Below are positions 29,026 through 35,897 of a stretch of 64,000 nt of DNA, in pieces. The DNA lies in the NCBI GenBank assembly GCA_027493955.1, contig JAOSJT010000001.1, positions 1,785,131 to 1,849,130 of the forward strand, in the 5' to 3' direction. Below the pieces are notes generated by a model. The model had not been told where the DNA came from and did no database searches. It worked only from the letters and a program-made list of their open reading frames with translations. Each line of letters begins with the position of its first letter. Position 1 is the first letter of the stretch. Position numbers and translations under genes: made by a program. The DNA comes from Bacteroidia bacterium (GTDB lineage Bacteria; Bacteroidota; Ignavibacteria; SZUA-365).

Positions 29026-29915
29026 CACACATCCCCTCGGCAGTAATAGCTGCTTAGCAACTCTTCGGCTTCATCGAGGGCTACATTGCAATGCACTTGT
29101 GCAACACCAGCGGACTCTGTGAAATCGAAACGATTCCCCCAAATCGAGTTTTCATGTAATTCCTGAACGGCCTCAATCAATGCGTTTTCATCCAGCATAA
29201 ACACTTGCCCAGGGCTTCCTTCCTTGTAGAGCACTCCCTGAATTGTCATTGCGCTCTTGTTTTCTCGTCCGAAATACTCGCAGATTGCATAACCAATAAT
29301 TTCTGCGGGAAGAGAAGCTTTAGCCCCAATTGAAAAGCGGTAAAAGTCTCCTCCACTCATCGCCTGAATTAAGTTCAGCTCTTGCAGAGGACAATCGAAT
29401 GATTCCTCTCCGGATTTTTTTTTCTCAAATCGCTTGAGCCCGCAATAAGAGCGGATAAAGCAGTCGACATCTCTCATGATAATATTGTCGGAAGGGGCAT
29501 TCTTGCCTGCATCAACAAAGCGCAAGGCTGCTTCAGCCACATCCTGTTTCGAAAATTCAGGCTTTCGGAGGTAAGAGAAGAGAGCCGTGCCTGAAGTCTT
29601 ATAGTTCAGGTTTGTAGTAAGTTTCCAATGCAACAACCACCAGGAAGCTTGGTCCTCCAAAAAAGGATCCCAGCCTGATCTCTCGTCCAATAGTTTCTTC
29701 CCGAAACGGGTAACAACATCGCCTTCGATGATCCCGGTCAAATCGCACCAGTACTTAATGCTATCGACCATGTTTTTTCCAACACCCAAATCAACAATAG
29801 CTGATTCGTGAGAAAAGCTTTTTCTGTTTGCGGTGAACTCGTAGCCCTTCTCCAACCAACCATAGCGGAGGGAAAAAGTCTGATGTCCTGAAAATTTTAC
29901 TCGCTGGTTATTCAT
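29025..29915 (-). CDS. sspB: DUF4007 nickase SspB
   Basis: 296 aa. The N-terminus carries the DUF4007 hallmark F-SGHQTFSLRYGWL-KGY (residues 8-25). Further on are FGKKLLDE and WDPFLEDQASWWLLHW, the second conserved block. DUF4007 proteins of ssp loci are the nicking subunit that opens one DNA strand for single-strand phosphorothioation at short motifs. It is the first intact gene of the operon. Only 14 bases separate it from the stop of the decayed helix-turn-helix gene upstream, so it was once co-transcribed with that regulator. Confidence 0.88.
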   Translation of the reverse strand: MNNQRVKFSGHQTFSLRYGWLEKGYEFTANRKSFSHESAIVDLGVGKNMVDSIKYWCDLTGIIEGDVVTRFGKKLLDERSGWDPFLEDQASWWLLHWKLTTNLNYKTSGTALFSYLRKPEFSKQDVAEAALRFVDAGKNAPSDNIIMRDVDCFIRSYCGLKRFEKKKSGEESFDCPLQELNLIQAMSGGDFYRFSIGAKASLPAEIIGYAICEYFGRENKSAMTIQGVLYKEGSPGQVFMLDENALIEAVQELHENSIWGNRFDFTESAGVAQVHCNVALDEAEELLSSYYCRGDV

Positions 29916-29929
29916 GAATCGCCTTTACT

Positions 29930-30174
29930 CACTTTTCAGTTGTGACATTTACCCTGTCAGCCGCACCACCAGAGCGGACCCATGCGTCTACCTCGTCTTG
30001 CTTGGACGTCCACCTCGTCTTGCTTGATCGTCCAACGACGACCGATGCGGTGACCAGGCATAGCCCGTTATTCAATCTACTTGTAGACCGTCTCGTAGCT
30101 TACATCCAGGTATTTGCAATGTCATCGACTGTCGGCCATCTCTCAATTTTAACCGGCTGGAACAAATTTTCCAT
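29930..30174 (-). pseudogene. Broken helix-turn-helix (excisionase-like) regulator of the ssp operon
   Basis: Reading the minus strand in three frames restores one small DNA-binding protein. Frame 1 begins at the ATG at 30174 (ends WPTVDDIANT then TAA). The next frame gives YLDVSYETVYK-stop-IE-stop-RAMPGHRIGRRWTIKQDEVD, and a third frame gives DEVDAWVRSGG to a TGA at 29930. This is the HTH_17/excisionase pattern (helix-turn-helix, then GRRW...DEV.AW). Lesions are a frameshift, two in-frame stops and an exact-spacing 22-bp tandem duplication (29985-30006 and 30007-30028) that shifts the frame again. It ends 14 bases before sspB, so it was probably the operon's own regulator. Confidence 0.75.
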
Positions 30175-30237
30175 TGTTGCCTTGTTATCATTGTTCCGTA
30201 TTCAGGGAAAATTGAGGACGTGCAATTGCTTTAATAA

Positions 30238-30264
30238 AATATACCTAATTATTGCCATAATCAA
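30238..30264 (-). promoter_or_regulatory. Possible promoter of the ssp operon
   Basis: Upstream of the broken regulator, the minus strand reads TTGATT then TATATT with a 15-bp gap, or TATTTT at 17 bp, in an AT-rich stretch. It lies about 65 bases before the regulator's ATG. The spacing is suboptimal, and Bacteroidota promoters differ from the sigma-70 consensus, so this is tentative. Confidence 0.3.
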
Positions 30265-30369
30265 GCGAATTGAATCGAAGAGTGTCGAATCTGATAGAGC
30301 TAAATTGCATTACGGACCGCCATGCCTGTGTGTAGCCTGGAACGGTGTTCGGACTCGGCGGGAGTGCTG

Positions 30370-30806
30370 TCAGAGGTTCCGCCCACCATTCGCGGGCGTG
30401 GGTCGAAATTCGTATTGCCGCTGACCGAGATTCGGGACGGATACCGCGTTCGAGCAAGGTGTTGCGCACGGCCTGATTGTTCGAAATATGTACCGCGAGT
30501 GGTCCTCCCCGCTGCGCAGGCCGTGTTGTCGGGCGTTGAAAATGGTGATCTCGATGGCGAAATCCCTGGCTTTAGGAATGATCGTGGGCGCGATGTCCGC
30601 CAGAGGACGATTGTCCGGTACCTCCCACCGCGCTTTCATCGCTTGTGTGGTCTTGTTGAAATCGCCTTTGCTTCGAAACGGGCGAAATTCTCATCACCAC
30701 CGGTTTGCTCGAAGATGACGGCGAAAAGCTCCTCATCGAACAGCCGCCCGCTGCCCGGCTTGCCCGGGACGAGACTGGAGCGGAAAAGTTCACTTTGATT
30801 TTTCAT
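30370..30806 (-). pseudogene. Remnant of a DinD-like protein
   Basis: The frame opening at 30806 overlaps the stop of the upstream ORF (ATGA) and runs 56 codons (MKNQSELFRS...NFARFEA) to a TGA at 30636. After a frameshift near 30665 the sequence continues GDFNKTTQAMKARW, then NRPLADIAPTI, KARDFAIEIT and, after a second frameshift, NQAVRNTLLERGIRPES. These blocks match the C-terminal half of Bacteroidota-type DinD (DNA-damage-inducible protein D). The N-terminal DinD/BRO-N-like region is absent and the first 46 residues are of unknown origin, so a deletion is likely as well as the frameshifts. The 3' limit is approximate. Confidence 0.6.
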
Positions 30807-32062
30807 ACGGCATTCTCCGAAAGCAACTCTTTGCCTTTGGCTGTCAGGCGGTATTTTTGGAGCCGGCTATTGTGCTTGTCGGGGATGGTCATTTCGATAA
30901 GCCCTTTATCCAACAAGGATCGGATTTGCTTATGCAGCTCGCCGGAAACGGTTTTGTGCCCAAGGTGGCTGGCCAACGCGGATTTACCGGCAGCTTCTTC
31001 GCTGAGCTTTCGTACTACGGATGCCGCCAGTTTTGACTCTAGCCGTGACTCTAGCCGTGACTCTAGCCGCGACTCTGACTGTTCGGTTACTTGTCCCGCA
31101 TCGGTCGGCTCTGGTAGCGGCGAGGGATTTACCTTGCAAATAACCGAATGAACGTCGAAGATGAATTCCGGGGGAGGATTGCCATTGTCACTCAACTCAC
31201 GGCGAGCCATCTGAATGCCAACACCGAAGCGTTGGACCAGATTCAAGACCTTCATGCTTTCGGCGATATCCGGATTGCGATAGTCGGCAAAACCGGGCTT
31301 GCCGAAGTTCTCCGGAGTGACACGCCCGTAAGGACTGCCGGCATTGATGATTTCGATATGATCGTTGAACCAGTACACCATGACCGGTGCATTTGTACCT
31401 TCATAACTGCGGTGCATGACGGCGTTTCTGGTCAGTTGCTGCAACGCGGGGATCGGGTAGTTGTAACGGCGGATTTCGGTCGGGGCACTGACAATGTCGA
31501 CGGCCACGCGGTTATGGGCTGTCATCTTCTGATCAAGCGCTTCAATCTGACGACTGAGCGACCCATCGATGCGCAATTCATCAATCACCTCATCGCCCCA
31601 TTGTGTGCCGTCAATCCTCAGGAATTGAATACGCGCGCCCGGTACGAAGTCCTGTGGTCTCCGGCCGAGCGTCAGCTCCGGATGCCGAGCCACTTTTTCG
31701 AGTGCTGCGAGCACATCCAAATCCTTGGGCTCTATCTTGACGGTTTTCGGTGTCTTGACCATGCGAGTGATGGACGCTTCTTTGTTCACGCTCGGGATAA
31801 ACACCTTCAGGCGAACGAATGCCTTTTCATGGTAGTCCCTAGCATCAACGTGTGGCCCATGCGTCTTCACGCTCAGAGAGCCAGTTCCGTGCCCCGAGAG
31901 CCTCGTCATGTCGCCGGTGAGACAGAACTCGATCGCATCAACTACACCGCTCTTACCTGAGCCGTTGGGTCCCTGGATCGCGAAAGTCTTCCGATTCAGT
32001 GGCAGTGTAAGCTTCCGGATGCCGCGCACCTCCTCAATATGGACCTCTTCGAGTTGGATCAT
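30803..32062 (-). CDS. Chimeric ORF: truncated SMC-like ATPase fused to AlbA_2-type regulator
   Basis: 419 aa. Residues 1-130 are the N-terminal half of an SMC/RecF-like ATPase (Walker A GPNGSGKS at 31-38) that lacks the coiled coil, signature and Walker B. From about residue 134 (RRPQDFVPGARIQFLR) the protein is the middle and end of an AlbA_2-domain regulator: a GHKL-like ATP-binding part with LTRNAVMHRSY, then four copies of a SRLE repeat encoded by 12-bp units at about 31034-31078, then a winged helix. The join falls at ELTLG, near 31660, where both families have similar sequence, so it looks like a deletion scar. The reading frame is intact, but a functional ATPase is not expected. Confidence 0.7.
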   Translation of the reverse strand: MIQLEEVHIEEVRGIRKLTLPLNRKTFAIQGPNGSGKSGVVDAIEFCLTGDMTRLSGHGTGSLSVKTHGPHVDARDYHEKAFVRLKVFIPSVNKEASITRMVKTPKTVKIEPKDLDVLAALEKVARHPELTLGRRPQDFVPGARIQFLRIDGTQWGDEVIDELRIDGSLSRQIEALDQKMTAHNRVAVDIVSAPTEIRRYNYPIPALQQLTRNAVMHRSYEGTNAPVMVYWFNDHIEIINAGSPYGRVTPENFGKPGFADYRNPDIAESMKVLNLVQRFGVGIQMARRELSDNGNPPPEFIFDVHSVICKVNPSPLPEPTDAGQVTEQSESRLESRLESRLESKLAASVVRKLSEEAAGKSALASHLGHKTVSGELHKQIRSLLDKGLIEMTIPDKHNSRLQKYRLTAKGKELLSENAV

Positions 32063-32262
32063 GATTCGCCGCCAATTTGCTTATCGGAGAGTTGCAGGTA
32101 GCTGTCGGCTTTTGGCACAGTTCCCGCTGCAAGCAACTCGCGTAGCTCCTCCAAGAATCGGTCGGATAGTTCGGGCTGCTTGACCTTCATGTTCTCGATG
32201 GTTCTGCTGACCACGCGGCCACGAACTCCTGTACCGACATATTGGTTTTGTTTCTCAGTCAT
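32059..32262 (-). CDS. Small protein preceding the truncated ATPase
   Basis: 67 aa from the ATG at 32262; the frame is open from 32304. It is hydrophilic, with RGRVVSRTIENMKVKQPELSDRFLEELRELLAAG, and likely helical. The stop overlaps the next ATG (ATGA), so the pair was a translationally coupled small-protein/ATPase unit before the ATPase was truncated. The family is unrecognised. Confidence 0.5.
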   Translation of the reverse strand: MTEKQNQYVGTGVRGRVVSRTIENMKVKQPELSDRFLEELRELLAAGTVPKADSYLQLSDKQIGGES

Positions 32263-32354
32263 TACTGTCTTGAAGAAATTAAAATTGGTAAGCGGCTCCA
32301 GCATAGAGAAGGACTAGCGCACGCTGTTGTGGGGCAGGCACTCGCGACCAGAAC

Positions 32355-32624
32355 TCATAGGCCCGTAACGAGCTTCATTGTGATCTTGATGACAGCGCCA
32401 CTAACCTTGCCAATCTTGTCGGCGAGATCAGCCTTTTTCTGATTGTCCGAGGCGTCTGAGTTAACGATCTCGATCAGCTCAAGAAGCTCTTCACGATCAC
32501 TCTTCGTAGGGAAGAGTTCCTCTATCTCCCGCGAGGTTAGCGATGTATAGCTGGACAGCTCCTCTGCGAACTGTTTCTTGGTTTTCGCGTTCGCCAAGAT
32601 GCCAACTGGACTTCGTTTAGCCAT
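32355..32624 (-). CDS. Small hypothetical helical protein
   Basis: 89 aa, start at the ATG at 32624 with GGAG just upstream. An N-terminal KRSPVGILANAKTKKQFAEEL stretch and charged helices lead to a more hydrophobic C-terminal helix (AVIKITMKLVTG). It lies 21 bases after the lipoprotein gene on the same strand, suggesting an operon of two. No known function; the C-terminal helix could associate with a membrane. Confidence 0.55.
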   Translation of the reverse strand: MAKRSPVGILANAKTKKQFAEELSSYTSLTSREIEELFPTKSDREELLELIEIVNSDASDNQKKADLADKIGKVSGAVIKITMKLVTGL

Positions 32625-32645
32625 GTGATCCTCCAAGTTGATTTT

Positions 32646-33254
32646 TTACTGATTCGTAAGTTTTTCGATGCGTTCTTTTATATTCTCTTTGGCGGTCTTG
32701 ACTGCTCCATCGACGGCCTCGAGAGATAGGCCAGGCTTGATTGCACTCAATAAATCGTTGATCGCTTGTCGCTGCGCCACGTTTAGCTTCTCAAGGCTGT
32801 CGAGCCAACCGCCAATTGCCCTGTGCGCCGACAGCGCATTTCGGTACTCCGCTTCAATAGCACCTCTGAGTTGCACTCGTATCGCTTCGATTGGCGCTGA
32901 TTCCGCCTGGTACTCAGCAACCAGATCATTGTACAGGGTTGGGAAGTCTTTATCCTTATCGTATGGACGTCCGTTCAACTCCTCGAAGGCATTGATCCAG
33001 TTACTTAGGAAGACGGGACCGTATTCGTGGAAGAAGAAGTGCTCGAAGTTCTGAAGCTTCTGGTCAATGAAGGAATTCACCATCGCGAGATGGGAGTTCT
33101 CTAGCGACTTGATGATCTCTGCCTGCTTTTGATGCGTCCTCGCTACCTCTGGAGGGACTGAAACGCATCCTACGGTTGCAACCAGAAGTACGAGGAGCGC
33201 GACGCCAAATTTGGCCTGAGTGCTCATTTTGATCATTGAAGTCTTTATTAGCAT
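32646..33254 (-). CDS. Lipoprotein of unknown function
   Basis: 202 aa. The N-terminus has basic residues, a hydrophobic stretch and a lipobox (LLVATVGC, Cys about residue 30), which predicts a lipid-anchored envelope protein. The mature part is helical and charged, with HFFFHEYGPVFLSNWINAF and long amphipathic helices towards the C-terminus. AGGA lies about eight bases before the ATG; an in-frame ATG six codons later is also possible. It is followed closely by the 89-aa helical protein. The gene context (a decayed accessory region) does not indicate a role. Confidence 0.65.
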   Translation of the reverse strand: MLIKTSMIKMSTQAKFGVALLVLLVATVGCVSVPPEVARTHQKQAEIIKSLENSHLAMVNSFIDQKLQNFEHFFFHEYGPVFLSNWINAFEELNGRPYDKDKDFPTLYNDLVAEYQAESAPIEAIRVQLRGAIEAEYRNALSAHRAIGGWLDSLEKLNVAQRQAINDLLSAIKPGLSLEAVDGAVKTAKENIKERIEKLTNQ

Positions 33255-34299
33255 ATATTTATCCTATTTTATTTATCCTCGCTTAGGCCGGGGAACCCTA
33301 GCTGCCCAACAATAACTAGATGTCCCCTCATAAGCCGCAGGTGTTGCACTTTCTGTCCACACAATACTCCGTTGGATATTGCTTGAATTGTGCGATACCA
33401 CCAGTTCCTTCAGTCTCTTGTTGTTGACGTGGCCAAGTAGCAGCGAATGTTATACGGATCAAAATAAGAAGCTGCCTTTCAAAGTCCGTCCTTGGGGCTG
33501 CGAACACCTGCCGGTTTCGACTCCGCTCAACCACTGTTGAAGGGATGGTACATACTGGCGTGCGAACCTATCTCCGCACCCCCTCCGCATCCCAGACCAA
33601 CAACGCACCAAAGAGCGAAATTCACCCAACGGTTCATGTGCGAATCTCTCAGATGCGTGGCGAAGTTGCATACAGTTTGCGGGTATCCTGATACGAATCA
33701 TGGGAAATTACAGAAAGGAAAGACAAAAGTCAATTATGCCCTGGAAATCGCGAACAGGGCCGTACGCCGTCTATGATCAACCAATCCCACAATCCCAACA
33801 ACACTATCCTGCCTTCAAACTGACGGTATGATGATGTGATCCAATGAAATGGGAAGGGGTTGCACCGCCGCGGATGCGGCTGCCGCGAGACGATGTTGCC
33901 TTGCCGAAATGTCGCTCAACTTCCATGAACTGTTGTACGCCACCGCAGTACATATCCCGCACAGGGTGTACATTCCGCTCGCAGTCACAAGCCGGACGTG
34001 GCAGAGCGCGTATCGGCTTTTATCCTGAAATGGCGAAACACAGGCCGCAGCATTTGCATCAGGAAGCGTACGGTTATGATGGCAGCTCAGTGGTCTTGCT
34101 CTCCACCCCGAATGGATCGTCCGTGTGGGGTGTCGTTCATCTGTGGTCAGGAAATGATCGTGGCTGCATGCCGCGACGGGGACCAGGCATGGGAAACGAT
34201 GCGAGCACCTCTGCACAACCACGCATGCGCAAAGGAAGCACCGCTTCATACCACGGCACAACCTGAATGGAGGCGAACTCCTCGGAAACGCGCCGTCTT
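33255..34299. other. Long non-coding stretch with a CRISPR-leader-like block
   Basis: About 1 kb without a convincing gene; the open frames on both strands overlap one another and show no family pattern. It contains the leader-like segment at 33661-33740 (listed separately). Near 33512-33535 is a sequence of the type TTGAGCGGAGTCGAAACC on the minus strand, a common intergenic repeat in environmental genomes. Nothing else was identified. Confidence 0.6.
33661..33740 (+). repeat. Orphan copy of the CRISPR leader sequence
   Basis: Aligned without gaps, 33661-33740 and 40931-41010 agree at 59 of 80 positions by hand count. The best block is AAAGGAA(A/G)(A/G)ACAAAAGTCAA. The second copy lies just upstream of the type I-E array at 41079. 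No repeat follows the first copy within the next 200 bases. Confidence 0.7.
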
Positions 34300-34740
34300 C
34301 TAGCTGATGCGCCCTGAACCGGCCACCAGGGTGATCAGCGCTGAGTAAAACAGCGCGATGATTAGTCCCAACGGGTCGGGAAGGAAATCCGGAAATACAA
34401 CGTGAAGCACCCCGTTGTCGAGTATAAACATCCAGATCAGAAATGCGATGACGGTCGTCGCAATTACCGCAATACTTGCGCCGGCGAGCCAACGGACGAC
34501 CAGAAGCAAGATCAGAGCCAGGGTGAAGATCAGCCAAAGAATGCCTTGAGACGGATCGGTGATCGAATCTACCGCCATGAGGTAGAAGCCGCTGGCCTCC
34601 CCGGGTATGTGCTTAAGGATGTTCTTCGCAATGTCGGCATGCACCGGATTCGCCGTTGCGGTTCCCACGGGTGAGGTCGCCGATGCTGACCGGGTGTTCG
34701 AAGCTAACAATGCTGAGACAGGTGTTGCATGGAATCTCAT
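34300..34740 (-). CDS. Small three-helix membrane protein
   Basis: 146 aa. About 60 N-terminal residues rich in Ser, Thr and Ala (including DIAKNILKHIPGEASGFYL) precede three hydrophobic helices (roughly residues 65-90, 92-115 and 120-142). AAGGAG lies upstream of the ATG. No enzymatic motif. It stands between the orphan leader-like block and another membrane protein, both on the minus strand. The I(P/V)GE-containing segment ahead of a small helix bundle resembles uncharacterised membrane proteins, but I cannot name a family. Confidence 0.6.
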   Translation of the reverse strand: MRFHATPVSALLASNTRSASATSPVGTATANPVHADIAKNILKHIPGEASGFYLMAVDSITDPSQGILWLIFTLALILLLVVRWLAGASIAVIATTVIAFLIWMFILDNGVLHVVFPDFLPDPLGLIIALFYSALITLVAGSGRIS

Positions 34741-34861
34741 GGTGCGCTGCTCCTTGCTGAATATTGGGGTGATATGAGCGAAACGGGTGTATAACGCTAG
34801 AATTCCGTCGTCACCGATATACCGCGACGTAGTTGTTGGCCGTCGGCAACGAGAAAGCTCC

Positions 34862-35788
34862 TTATCCTATAGGGCCGAGGGAATTCCCCCGGTGAATCCA
34901 GTCGTGAGGGGACCCGTCATTCTCGAGGTGCGTTCGAAGCGTACTCGCCTGAGCAGATAGGGCCCGCGTATAGCCCTCGAACGATTCAACCTCTCCGTCT
35001 TGGTATCCCGGCAATTGTCCCACAGCACGATGGTGCGCTGTCACTACAAGTTGCCATACAATCGCGCAGGAATGTATGCAGAGTATACCACCTTCGAGCA
35101 GTCGTCTCCGCTGGCTGAGTTGGCGCATTTTGATAATGGCCATAACCGTAATCACCACGGCTACCAAGGTCGCCGGTACGAGTAGCAACCATTGCTGATC
35201 GATGAGGATTTGCACACACATCGCGGTCATGGAGAGGATACCCAGTGCGACGATCATGAAGAGGATGGAGAGCATCGTTCGAAGATAGCTCCCCGCATAA
35301 TAGACGCTGCCAGGCGAATGCAATTTTTCGGGCTCGAACCAGGGATACCGGACACGTGAATAGTTGGTCTTGAGCGTGTTGCGCCTGTGTGTGCCCCAAT
35401 TGTAATAGAGACGAAAGACTGTGGGCTGCACAGTCCTCCAGGCACGCACCGCTTCCTCCCATCCAATCTCACGATACACACCCTTCCATCCTGGCGAATC
35501 ACGCAGGCGTCTGATCCGATCAAGATAGAGTTCGTAGCCGTGTATTCGGTTGGCAGTGGCATACTTGTGGGCACCGATTCTGCCCACAGAGAGTGCGATC
35601 AGGACAACACCAACGCTTGCGAGACCCAGCAGAGGGTAGTTTGGCTGAAATCGCGCAACAAGGCCCAGCGCTATGGTGCTCACAGCAACGACTTGAAAAG
35701 AGAATCGCGTGAAGCAATCCTTGACCGCGTCCGCTTCTTTCCTGAGGTAATCGAGCAACGTGGTCTCGTAGTCGCTGAGTCCCTGCAT
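34862..35788 (-). CDS. Membrane protein with paired helices, SLATT-like layout
   Basis: 308 aa. Two adjacent helices near residues 28-70 follow a cytoplasmic N-terminus. A soluble stretch rich in Tyr, Trp and Arg (GWEEAVRAWRTVQPTVFRLYYNW) comes next, then a second pair of helices at about 170-218, and a hydrophilic tail. GGAGGG lies just before the ATG. The two-helix hairpin layout recalls SLATT-type pore proteins that act as effectors in several defence systems, but sequence support is weak. Neighbours are the small membrane protein and the hydrolase/caspase operon. Confidence 0.65.
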   Translation of the reverse strand: MQGLSDYETTLLDYLRKEADAVKDCFTRFSFQVVAVSTIALGLVARFQPNYPLLGLASVGVVLIALSVGRIGAHKYATANRIHGYELYLDRIRRLRDSPGWKGVYREIGWEEAVRAWRTVQPTVFRLYYNWGTHRRNTLKTNYSRVRYPWFEPEKLHSPGSVYYAGSYLRTMLSILFMIVALGILSMTAMCVQILIDQQWLLLVPATLVAVVITVMAIIKMRQLSQRRRLLEGGILCIHSCAIVWQLVVTAHHRAVGQLPGYQDGEVESFEGYTRALSAQASTLRTHLENDGSPHDWIHRGNSLGPIG

Positions 35789-35897
35789 GATACCCTCCGT
35801 GCTTTATACGCGACAAGTTTTATGGTGCCATTTCGTGTGCACTTTGGTGACCGGGGGCACGAACATCCGGTGCAGTGCTTTCAGGGGATGTGTCTGT

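Noticed and set aside
9135-29028. BREX or DISARM system suggested by the giant ATPases
   Set aside because: No PglZ, BrxL, PglX-type methyltransferase or Drm helicase. Cysteine desulfurase, PP-loop enzyme, DUF4007 protein and DptFGH-like proteins point to Ssp phosphorothioation.
23613-29915. Classical Dnd (DndABCDE) modification genes
   Set aside because: No DndE-type small protein and no SMC-type DndD. A DUF4007 protein and a non-SMC ATPase are present, which fits SspABCD.
29942-30424. 160-codon plus-strand open frame
   Set aside because: It is antisense to the recognisable broken HTH gene and runs into the dinD remnant.
33815-34537. 240-codon minus-strand open frame
   Set aside because: It overlaps the better supported membrane protein at 34300-34740 in another frame and has Cys/His/Arg-rich, non-protein-like composition.
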